From CAZHZT01 sp964537285 (GTDB lineage Bacteria; Bacteroidota; Bacteroidia; Chitinophagales; Saprospiraceae): 64,000 nt of DNA. Where the stretch lies: contig CAZHZT010000007.1 in assembly GCA_964537285.1 (NCBI GenBank), positions 15,915 to 79,914 of the forward strand. The letters run 5' to 3'. Made by a program: the position numbers and the translations under genes. A model generated the notes under the pieces. The model was not told where the DNA came from, did not search any database, and saw nothing but the letters and a program-made list of their open reading frames with translations. Of the stretch, positions 37,878-45,342 are shown one piece after another (position 1 is the first letter of the stretch; every line of letters begins with the position of its first letter).

Positions 37878-38012
37878 ATGATTCGCACTCAAACAATCAA
37901 CAAGGTCTATCTCACAGATGAGATAGCCGTAGTAATTGCCATGATCACGGCAAGTGTACAAGCCCTCAAAGTTTCTTCACAAAACCCTGTGGAAGCGCTG
38001 AGGTATGAGTAA
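37878..38012 (+). pseudogene. Fusion remnant: start of an ABC ATPase joined to the end of an FtsX-type permease
   Basis: A 44-codon frame. Its first 16 residues (MIRTQTINKVYLTDEI) match the N-terminus of MacB/LolD-type ATPases, and the rest (ITASVQALKVSSQNPVEALRYE) matches the C-terminus of Bacteroidota FtsX-family permeases. A deletion has removed everything between, presumably two or more genes. It follows the broken HlyD gene by 47 bases, the normal gene order of such exporters. The stop codon overlaps the first base of the inverted-repeat element at 38010. Confidence 0.8.
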
Positions 38013-38098
38013 TGAGGATATCTCCAAAATAGTTTTTTGCTCCCGAAACAAAGCTCCTTTATCGAAGGGAAAAAAATATTTTGGGGATACCCTCATTA
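38010..38098. repeat. 89-bp inverted-repeat element
   Basis: TAATGAGGATATCTCCAAAA at the left and its near complement ending GGATACCCTCATTA at the right form 28-bp imperfect terminal arms around a short AT-rich centre. No target duplication is evident. The rest of the gap to 38303 shows nothing recognisable. Confidence 0.55.
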
Positions 38099-38302
38099 AT
38101 TTATTGTAAACCTGACTGATTCGAATAGTATATATATGCCCATAACATGATGAACAACAAGAAAAAAACGATTGCGAACATAAGGCAATAGCCTTTTCTA
38201 CCTGCGTTTGGAATTTGATCTGCCATTATTGACTGGTTTTAATTACTGCTCCGCAAAGAAAGGGATTTTTTACAAAAACAAAAAGCTTTCTTCATATAGG
38301 AA

Positions 38303-38356
38303 TAAGCTTATTTAGAGACGGGCGGGCTTTTGCCTGACCGTCTCTAAATAAACTTA
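38303..38356. terminator. Hairpin terminator downstream of the aminopeptidase P gene
   Basis: TTTATTTAGAGACGG and its complement form a 24-bp imperfect stem with the loop region GGCTTTTGCC. It lies 20 bases after the stop of the minus-strand gene. Confidence 0.7.
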
Positions 38357-38376
38357 CCCCTGTCAAATTATTAAAA

Positions 38377-40161
38377 TTATAAGGCTTTACATTTTTCTGC
38401 TAGCCAAATCTTTTCTTCCTCATTCAAGAAAGGAGAAAGTTTATTGTATACCTTTTGATGATAATCATTTAACCAACGTTTTTCCTCATCACTTAACAAG
38501 CCCGACTCGATCAGATTATGATCGATAGGAAACAACGTCAGCGTATCAAACCGAAGAAAGTCACCAAAATCATTACTTTCATCCTGAACAGAAAGGATCA
38601 AATTCTCGATTCGCATACCATAGGCGCCTTCCTTGTAAAACCCTGGTTCATTAGAAGAGAACATTCCTGCTTTAAAAGGTGTTTTGCCACGTACTGACAA
38701 ACTAGGTGCAAAGCCTTGTGGTGGCTCATGTACATTCAAAAAACAACCCACACCATGACCAGTGCCATGACCAAAATTCAGACGATGCCTCCAGAGGAAC
38801 TGGCGAGCCAGTGTATCCAGCTGAATACCTCGTGTTCCTTCCGGAAAAACGATCATACTCAGAGAGATGACTCCTTTCAAAACCAATGTAAAGTTACGCT
38901 TTTCTTCTTCTGAAGCAGGGCTTAAGGCAACTGTCCGTGTAATATCCGTTGTTCCTTCGTCGTATTGACCACCTGAATCCAGCAGCAGGATACCTTCTGC
39001 TTTGATATCTGCACAGGTTTCTGGCTCTGCATGATAGTGAATGATTGCGCCATTGCCGCGATAACCTACAATTGCGGCAAAACTTTCGCCATGATAACCT
39101 TCCTGTTCGCTTCTGAACTGCGCTAATCGCTCCGCCAGTTTTACTTCCGAGACAGTGTCGTTTTGTAGTGTATTTTCCAGCCAACGAAATAAGCGCGTAA
39201 GCGCAACCCCATCTTTTGTCATAGCCTTTTTGATCCCTTCTACTTCAACGGAATTCTTGATGGCCTTCAGTTCCAATGGAATCGTATTTCCCAGCATACG
39301 ACATTGTTCGGGGATCGCATCGTACAACTTTACATTAGTATTGGCCCCATCGAATAGAATTTTGCCGCTATGGCTGATGCTTCTTAAAAAACCATTAATA
39401 TTCGGATAAGGATGGATGTAAATTTTATCCTGCTCCAAAGCTGTATTCAACTGACTTGGAACCTTTTCTTCCTCAACAAACAAATACGACTTATCCTCAC
39501 CAATTACGGCATAAGCTATCGCAACCGGATTGAACTCCACATCATTAGAACGGATATTGAAGGTCCAGGCAATATCGTCAAGTGTGTTTAGCAAATGATA
39601 CTGGGCTCCTTCTTCTTTCATAATTGCCCGGATCTCATTGATCTTCTCCGAACGGCTTTTACCAGCAAATTTTGCAGGATGATCGAAAAGAGCATTCATA
39701 GGTAATGCAGGGCGATCTTGCCAGATATCCCTGATTAGATCATGCTCCATATTGACCTTAATACCGTTGGCCTTCAGGCTTTTGGTCATTGAATTAACCT
39801 GATTAAACGAAAAAACCGCTCCATCCCCTCCTACAGTACTTCCTTCCGGCAAATTCTCAGAAAGCCAGGCTACATATTCTGCCGCTCCCTGGTTAATAAG
39901 TTTATGAAGAACCATTTCACTTGAAGCCAATTGCATCTCGGCTTGAAGAAAATAGCGGGCATCGGTCCACAAACCAGCATGATCATGCGTAATCACAACG
40001 GAACCTGCAGAACCCGTGAAGCCGGAGATCCACTCTCTGCTCTTCCAATGATCCGCCACATACTCGCTTTGGTGAGGGTCACTGCTCGGAATAATGTAAG
40101 CATCCAGGCCTTTTTCCTTCATGGCAGCCCTTAGGGCGGCAATTTTTTCATTTACATTCAT
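38377..40161 (-). CDS. Aminopeptidase P family (Xaa-Pro) metallopeptidase
   Basis: A 594-residue M24B peptidase that removes N-terminal residues preceding proline, cytoplasmic. Two N-terminal creatinase-like domains (about 1-300; MKEKGLDAYIIPSSDPHQSEY) precede the pita-bread domain. Metal ligands are visible in LLLDSGGQYDEGTTDITRT, GHGTGHGVGCFLNVHEPPQG, NEPGFYKEGAYGMRIENL and nearby. The length matches the long eukaryote-like aminopeptidase P1 form with an extra N-terminal domain. It is a single gene; a relic of the MITE end lies just upstream. Confidence 0.93.
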   Translation of the reverse strand: MNVNEKIAALRAAMKEKGLDAYIIPSSDPHQSEYVADHWKSREWISGFTGSAGSVVITHDHAGLWTDARYFLQAEMQLASSEMVLHKLINQGAAEYVAWLSENLPEGSTVGGDGAVFSFNQVNSMTKSLKANGIKVNMEHDLIRDIWQDRPALPMNALFDHPAKFAGKSRSEKINEIRAIMKEEGAQYHLLNTLDDIAWTFNIRSNDVEFNPVAIAYAVIGEDKSYLFVEEEKVPSQLNTALEQDKIYIHPYPNINGFLRSISHSGKILFDGANTNVKLYDAIPEQCRMLGNTIPLELKAIKNSVEVEGIKKAMTKDGVALTRLFRWLENTLQNDTVSEVKLAERLAQFRSEQEGYHGESFAAIVGYRGNGAIIHYHAEPETCADIKAEGILLLDSGGQYDEGTTDITRTVALSPASEEEKRNFTLVLKGVISLSMIVFPEGTRGIQLDTLARQFLWRHRLNFGHGTGHGVGCFLNVHEPPQGFAPSLSVRGKTPFKAGMFSSNEPGFYKEGAYGMRIENLILSVQDESNDFGDFLRFDTLTLFPIDHNLIESGLLSDEEKRWLNDYHQKVYNKLSPFLNEEEKIWLAEKCKAL

Positions 40162-40189
40162 ATTATCAGCTTATATCGTTGAAAAAAAT

Positions 40190-40207
40190 AGTTCTTTGAA
40201 ATAAATT
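40190..40207. repeat. Degenerate solo end of the MITE family
   Basis: AGTTCTTTGAAATAAATT differs by one base from the termini of copies B-D over 18 bases. It is close to the start of the aminopeptidase P gene and 11 bases from another inverted-repeat element. Confidence 0.45.
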
Positions 40208-40218
40208 AATTTTTACTC

Positions 40219-40376
40219 GGGTCTGTCCCAAAAGTAGTTCTTTGTTCCTGATAAGAAAATTTTGTTTGGAGGGCGGCCCTATTGGAAGATTTTTAAAAAA
40301 AAAATATCCCAATAGGGCCGCCCTCCAATAAAAAATATTTCTGCCAGAAACAAAGAACTACTTTTAGGACAGGCCC
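40219..40376. mobile_element. 158-bp MITE-like element with 32-bp terminal inverted repeats
   Basis: Ends 40219-40250 (GGGTCTGTCCCAAAAGTAGT...) and 40345-40376 are complementary at 29 of 32 positions. A perfect inner inverted repeat (40266-40285, 40309-40328; TTGGAGGGCGGCCCTATTGG) flanks a 23-base A/T core. I see no clear target-site duplication. There is no coding capacity. Confidence 0.7.
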
Positions 40377-40542
40377 AATCCGCCACATGCCTTTTGGCAT
40401 GTTTTTTGTAAAACAAGGCAATTTTCTTATATTAATCACACAAAAATATTAAATTGCGTGAATTAAGTAAAAGAACAAAAATCATCAGTTTTTATTTACA
40501 GGGAAAACCCTAAGGGAAGTAAGCATTTAGAGAAAAATTAAT

Positions 40543-40596
40543 AGACGTGTTCTGTATATGCTCATGGAGCGTAATTAGCATCTGCAGAACAAGTCT
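40543..40596. repeat. Imperfect inverted repeat AGACGTGTTCTG...CAGAACAAGTCT
   Basis: Arms 40543-40562 and 40577-40596 pair at 17 of 20 positions. A half-site, AGACTTGTTCTGTAG, recurs near 56748 beyond the LysE-like gene. It sits in the 670-base region before the sigma-54 gene, which otherwise shows only the element at 40219. Confidence 0.45.
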
Positions 40597-40833
40597 GATA
40601 AAAATAGATCATAAAAAACGACAATTACTCTCTAATATGCCAGGCAATTAACTTTAGTGATGTTATTTAAGAAAGTAAGCAAAAAACTATAATACGATTG
40701 GGCAAAGGAAAAACGATGTGCTGACTTAAAGGCTCTTTGGAAAATATTGAGAAATCAAGAGTATTAAAAATCCCCCCTTAATCTTTTCCCTCTATTCCTT
40801 TACCCATAGCTTACTAAAAAAGCAAAAAAATCT

Positions 40834-42369
40834 ATGGCTATGCTTCGGCAAAACTTAAGCCAAAAAATGCTCCAGAAGCTGTCCCCCCAGCAAATTCAGC
40901 TCATGAAGTTGCTGCAAATTCCCACAGCTACCCTGGAGCAACGTATTAAAGAAGAACTGGAAGCGAATCCCGCCTTAGAAGAGGGAGAACGCAATGAAGA
41001 TCTTTTGGATGCCTCCAACGCAAACGAAGATTCCTATTCAGAACAAGAGGCTAATGGAGAAGATAAAGAAGAAAACTCCCGGGAAGAACAATTCGAACTC
41101 GATGAGTATTTAATGGATTATATTGACGAAGACCCCTCTTCATATAAGCTAAAAGCCGACCATTATGGCCCGGATGAAGAAGATCGTACAGTGCCGGCTG
41201 TAGTTGAAAATACTTTCCACGATTATCTTGAGGAACAACTTGGCCTTCTCAACTTACATGACGAACGCCAACAACAGATCGCGGAGCAAATCATCGGCAG
41301 TATTGATGAAGATGGTTACCTCCGAAGAGACCCTATCGCCATTGTTGATGATCTTATGTTTTCACAAAACATTGAAGCCTCTGAACAAGAAGTGCGTAAA
41401 TTGCTCTCCATCGTTCAAGCATTCGACCCGCCCGGAATAGGAGCTCGTGACCTTAGAGAATGCCTGATGATCCAGCTCGAACAAAAAATCTCGGAGGAGG
41501 ATGAGGACATTTCCTCAGTACATCAGCGTTATATTCGCCTGGCTTACAGAATCCTGGAAGAATATTTTGATGAATTTTCCAAAAAACATTACGATAAACT
41601 TAAGCGATACCTGGAACTCAAGGATAATGAGCTCAAATCGATTATCGACGAAATCCTAAAACTCAACCCAAAGCCTGCCAGTGGCTTTTCCTCTTCCTCC
41701 GGAACCAATAACTATGTGGTGCCGGACTTTATCATCCATAACCGCGACGGAGAACTGGAACTGGTTTTAAATACCCGTAACGCTCCCGACCTGCGCATTA
41801 ATGACCAATACGTAGACATGCTCAAGGCCTACAAGGCGCATTCTAATGGTAAACGTCATGATAAAAAGCAACGGGAGGCCGTTATCTTCATCAAACAAAA
41901 AATCGATAGCGCCAAGTGGTTTATCGATGCCATTCGCCAACGGCAACGGACAATGTACAAAACCATGTACGCCATACTTCAGTATCAATACAACTTTTTC
42001 CTGAATGGTGACTCCAAAAGCCTGAGACCAATGATCCTCAAGGATATTGCCGATATCACCGGCCTCGATATTTCGACAATCTCCAGGGTAGCCAATAGTA
42101 AATTTGTGCAAACAGAGTTCGGAACTAAGCGATTGAAAGATTTCTTCTCAGAATCCATCCAAACCAAGGGAGGAGAAGAAGTTTCTACTTATGAGGTGAA
42201 AAAAATCCTCACCGAGATCATTGATAGTGAAAGTAAAAAGAAACCGCTCTCTGATGAAAAACTGAAAAATATCCTTAGAGAGAGAGGATACAATATTGCT
42301 CGAAGAACAGTGGCCAAATACCGGGAACAACTAAATATCCCTGTGGCCAGGTTGAGAAAAGAACTGTGA
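40834..42369 (+). CDS. rpoN: RNA polymerase sigma-54 factor
   Basis: A 511-residue sigma-54. Region I has the usual Gln/Leu-rich start (MLRQNLSQKMLQKLSPQQIQ), followed by an unusually acidic region II (about 50-120). The core-binding domain has SFDPPGIGARDLRECL-like sequence (AFDPPGIGARDLRECLMIQL near 195), a helix-turn-helix follows (LKDIADITGLDISTISRVANS), and the RpoN box ARRTVAKYRE is near the C-terminus. It directs transcription of promoters opened by enhancer-binding ATPases. No enhancer-binding protein gene is in the window. Confidence 0.97.
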   Translation: MAMLRQNLSQKMLQKLSPQQIQLMKLLQIPTATLEQRIKEELEANPALEEGERNEDLLDASNANEDSYSEQEANGEDKEENSREEQFELDEYLMDYIDEDPSSYKLKADHYGPDEEDRTVPAVVENTFHDYLEEQLGLLNLHDERQQQIAEQIIGSIDEDGYLRRDPIAIVDDLMFSQNIEASEQEVRKLLSIVQAFDPPGIGARDLRECLMIQLEQKISEEDEDISSVHQRYIRLAYRILEEYFDEFSKKHYDKLKRYLELKDNELKSIIDEILKLNPKPASGFSSSSGTNNYVVPDFIIHNRDGELELVLNTRNAPDLRINDQYVDMLKAYKAHSNGKRHDKKQREAVIFIKQKIDSAKWFIDAIRQRQRTMYKTMYAILQYQYNFFLNGDSKSLRPMILKDIADITGLDISTISRVANSKFVQTEFGTKRLKDFFSESIQTKGGEEVSTYEVKKILTEIIDSESKKKPLSDEKLKNILRERGYNIARRTVAKYREQLNIPVARLRKEL

Positions 42370-42475
42370 TTTTAGCATTGCGGTGAGGGTATGTTCCAAA
42401 GGAGTACCTCTCCTCAAAAAAACGTTCCTTCTGCAATGTTTGATGTTGAATTGTTTGAACCCAACCTCTTATAAG

Positions 42476-43510
42476 ATGAAAGACTTTAAATACCTGACAG
42501 CCTATTTCATACCCATTTCGGCCCTGATTGCTCTATGGTGGCAAGGAACCTGGTCTTATAGCACACTCATTCTGGCATTTGGGATCATTCCCATTTTGGA
42601 ACTTTTTCTTCCTTTGGATGAATCTAACCTGAGCGAAGAAGAGGTAAAAAGCAAAAGCAGGAAAGTTTTTTTTGACTGCTTACTCTATCTCAATCTTCCC
42701 ATTACTTATTTCATTGTAGGGGCTTTTCTGTTTACCCTTCATACACAAGAATTAGAACCTTATGAAATCACGGGCCTCGTGTTTTCAACAGGAATCATTA
42801 TCGGGACTTGCGGGATTAATGTAGCACACGAATTAGGTCACCGAAAAACGAAAGGAGAGCAACTGCTGGCCAAGCTGCTTTTGCTTCCGGCTTTGTATAT
42901 GCATTTCTTTATTGAACACAATCGAGGACACCACAAGTATGTTGCTACTCCTGAAGACCCAGCCACTGCGCGATCAGGGGAAATCATTTACTTCTTTTGG
43001 ATTCGCTCTCTTATTGGCAGTTATTTAAATGCCTGGAAGCATGAACAAAAACGCCTAAAGAAAAATGAACTGCCTTTTTGGAGTCTTCATAATGAAATGA
43101 TCCTTTTTTCGGTTGTACAACTTTCTTATTTGGGCATTATCTATTTTGCTCTTTCTCCCCGAATGGCATTCATTGCGGTATTAATCGCTCTTATTGGCAT
43201 GCTCTTGCTCGAAACGATCAACTATATCGAGCACTATGGCTTAATGCGCAAACGCCAGTCTAGCGGGCGTTACGAAACCGTCCAGCCACATCATTCCTGG
43301 AATGCGAATTATCAATTAGGACGTATCATGCTCTATGAACTCACCCGCCATTCAGACCACCATTATCTGGCAAATAAAAAGTATCAGTTGTTGAACCATC
43401 ATGAATCTTCGCCCCAATTACCATTGGGCTATCCGGCCTCAATGCTTTTGGCTTTGGCGCCGCCTTTATGGTTTTGGGTAGTGAATCCAAAGCTGGAACG
43501 TTTGAAGTAA
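42476..43510 (+). CDS. AlkB-like integral membrane alkane/fatty-acid monooxygenase
   Basis: A 344-residue di-iron membrane monooxygenase of the alkane 1-hydroxylase type. Several transmembrane segments lie before and between the histidine boxes: HELGHRKTK near residue 122, EHNRGHHKYV near 145 and LTRHSDHHYLANKKY near 290, plus NYIEHYG. I chose the ATG at 42476 because it gives the family N-terminus; the open frame begins further upstream. It would hydroxylate medium-chain alkanes or related lipids using reduced rubredoxin; no rubredoxin gene is adjacent. Substrate is unproven. Confidence 0.85.
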   Translation: MKDFKYLTAYFIPISALIALWWQGTWSYSTLILAFGIIPILELFLPLDESNLSEEEVKSKSRKVFFDCLLYLNLPITYFIVGAFLFTLHTQELEPYEITGLVFSTGIIIGTCGINVAHELGHRKTKGEQLLAKLLLLPALYMHFFIEHNRGHHKYVATPEDPATARSGEIIYFFWIRSLIGSYLNAWKHEQKRLKKNELPFWSLHNEMILFSVVQLSYLGIIYFALSPRMAFIAVLIALIGMLLLETINYIEHYGLMRKRQSSGRYETVQPHHSWNANYQLGRIMLYELTRHSDHHYLANKKYQLLNHHESSPQLPLGYPASMLLALAPPLWFWVVNPKLERLK

Positions 43511-43562
43511 GTAGTTCACGGAATTAAACTCAATAAACTATCGATGCCCTTGGCAAGAAGGT
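43507..43562. repeat. 56-bp dispersed repeat, copy 1
   Basis: This stretch (GTAAGTAGTTCACGGAATTA at its start, GATGCCCTTGGCA towards its end) recurs at 63945-64000 with two mismatches. It lies between the AlkB-like gene, whose stop it overlaps, and a truncated M1 peptidase. The second copy lies beside another truncated gene. Confidence 0.75.
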
Positions 43563-43569
43563 TTTTGAG

Positions 43570-43632
43570 TTGGAGATCGACACTTTTTTGGGATTTTTCT
43601 CCGAAAAATCCCAAAAAAGTGTCGATCTCCAA
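43570..43632. terminator. Very long perfect hairpin (29-bp arms, 5-nt loop)
   Basis: Arms 43570-43598 and 43604-43632 are exact complements around CTCCG (TTGGAGATCGACACTTTTTT at the start). Homology of the M1 peptidase remnant ends exactly where the hairpin begins. Confidence 0.8.
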
Positions 43633-44726
43633 GCAAAAAATGAAGCTCCTCGGGAACAGCATCCTTCAAATGCTCAATTAAATCAAGAGAAGTGGGATAC
43701 ACATCCGTTCGAAATTGATAGGCCTGCAAAAAGTCTTTAAGAATGGTATTTAACTTTCCTTCGCCCAGATGCAGTGCAAGCGCGTTAAAAGCTATCGTCC
43801 CTTTACCATAAGCAATATATTCTTGATCTGACCTCACCAGATAAAGTGGGTTTTCTTCTTGGGGTTTCCCTGCGACGCCCATGTAAATATCGCTGCTTTT
43901 GAACTTCCAGAAACTGATCAGCTCTTTCTTGGCCATAATACCCCTTATATAGCTGCAAAGTGATGTATTCAGTGATACTTTCTGTGAGCATTTTGGCGCC
44001 CCGAGCATTAGCCGGTATCACCTGATTACCCCACCATTGATGCGTTAATTCATGTGCCGGGACATAAAAAGACAAATCAATTTTATCACTTGCCGATGCA
44101 TTGTTGAGCACAAATCGCCACTCTGAAGTGGGAATGGAGTTGGCCATAGTTGTAGCATAGGAGCCTTCGGTCAAAGGGAACTCTATTATGCGGGCTTCGC
44201 GATGCTGATAAGGGCTAAAATGTTGACTGTTATAATCAATGGCTGCTTTCAGGCCATCCATCATTCTATCAATATTTTGATAATGATTGGGGTGATGATA
44301 AACTTCTAATTCAATGCCTTTATACGTTTCTTTTTTTAGATTGTAAATGCCCGAATTAAAAGCAGCTGCCAGTTTGATTTTTTGATCTGTTTTATACTGA
44401 AAATAATTCCGGCCATTTTCGGTCCAATGTTTTTGAAGATAGCCTGGTGCAATCGCCGTTTGCTCAGCATTAGTGCTGATTGTTGTTTCCAAATCAATCA
44501 AATGAGCATCGGAAGAATAAAAACTCACCTTGGAAGCGAGACTATCTGTAGGAAGAAGAGCTTCTTTGTCTGGAAAATAGCCAAACCTTGGCAAAATATC
44601 CGTTCTCAGGAAGGAGCCATTAGATGAAACAGTAATAGCCAAAAAACGAGGTGGATTATGAATTCTATGTATGTGGGTCGAATTGAGTTCATTGGATATA
44701 TACTGGCCCAGAATGCTTATACAAAG
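43633..44726 (-). pseudogene. M1 family aminopeptidase fragment, truncated at both ends and frameshifted
   Basis: Part of the M1 peptidase portion of the Bacteroidota permease-fused aminopeptidases. The zinc motif HELTHQWWGNQV and the third ligand 18 residues on (LTESITEYITLQLY) are intact. The frame opens directly after the upstream Uma2 stop with no proper start, so the membrane and N-terminal part is missing. Near 43883 the frame shifts by one base (RYLHG... versus MGVAGKPQEENPLYLV), and the C-terminus stops at the hairpin after AVPEELHFLL. Non-functional. Confidence 0.85.
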
Positions 44727-45332
44727 TTATAACTCTAATTTAAACTGAGGCGTATTCAGCCCTTGCGCGTTCCTATAAATATCGGCCAAAGGTATTTCAA
44801 CACCAATCGAATTTAGCATGATAGATTTATCAAGTCCAATGATGGTCGACATTTTCCAATAACTGGAATCTTCTTTATACAAAACATCGATTACAGGCTT
44901 GTTTTGATCTATCAATACATATTCCTTAAAAGATACCAGGGAGCAATATTTATGAAATTTATCCCCTCTATCATAACTTTCTGTAGACTTAGACAAGACT
45001 TCCACGATCAACAATGGATTTATAACTGAATTTTTATCTTGTTCAAAAGTTTCCACCTGACCACAAATGACCATTGCATCCGGATAGACAAAAGAATCGG
45101 CCTTTTCAACCCATATTCTAACATCGCCATTAATGGCCATACATGTAGAATTTTGACTTTTCAAACCATTATTCAAAGCTGTATTGATATTGTTGCCGAT
45201 TATGCCATGGTTCAAAGTCCCACCGCTCATCGCCACTACACGGCCGGCTTCGTATTCACTTTTACTTTCTGCTAGAGCTTCTAATTCTAGATATTCAGCG
45301 ATAGTGTAGGTAGGTATTTTTTCTTCAAGCAT
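44727..45332 (-). CDS. Uma2 family (DUF820) putative endonuclease
   Basis: A 201-residue Uma2 protein with a PD-(D/E)XK-like core: SEYEAGRVVAMSGGTLNHG, then FVYPDAMVICG and LLIVEVLSKSTESYDRGDK, and YVLIDQNKPVIDVLYK. These proteins are predicted nucleases, abundant in cyanobacteria and some Bacteroidota, with no proven role. Its start is 10 bases after the stop of the GH97 gene, so the two are probably co-transcribed by chance of position. Confidence 0.85.
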   Translation of the reverse strand: MLEEKIPTYTIAEYLELEALAESKSEYEAGRVVAMSGGTLNHGIIGNNINTALNNGLKSQNSTCMAINGDVRIWVEKADSFVYPDAMVICGQVETFEQDKNSVINPLLIVEVLSKSTESYDRGDKFHKYCSLVSFKEYVLIDQNKPVIDVLYKEDSSYWKMSTIIGLDKSIMLNSIGVEIPLADIYRNAQGLNTPQFKLEL

Positions 45333-45342
45333 ATTATTTAAT

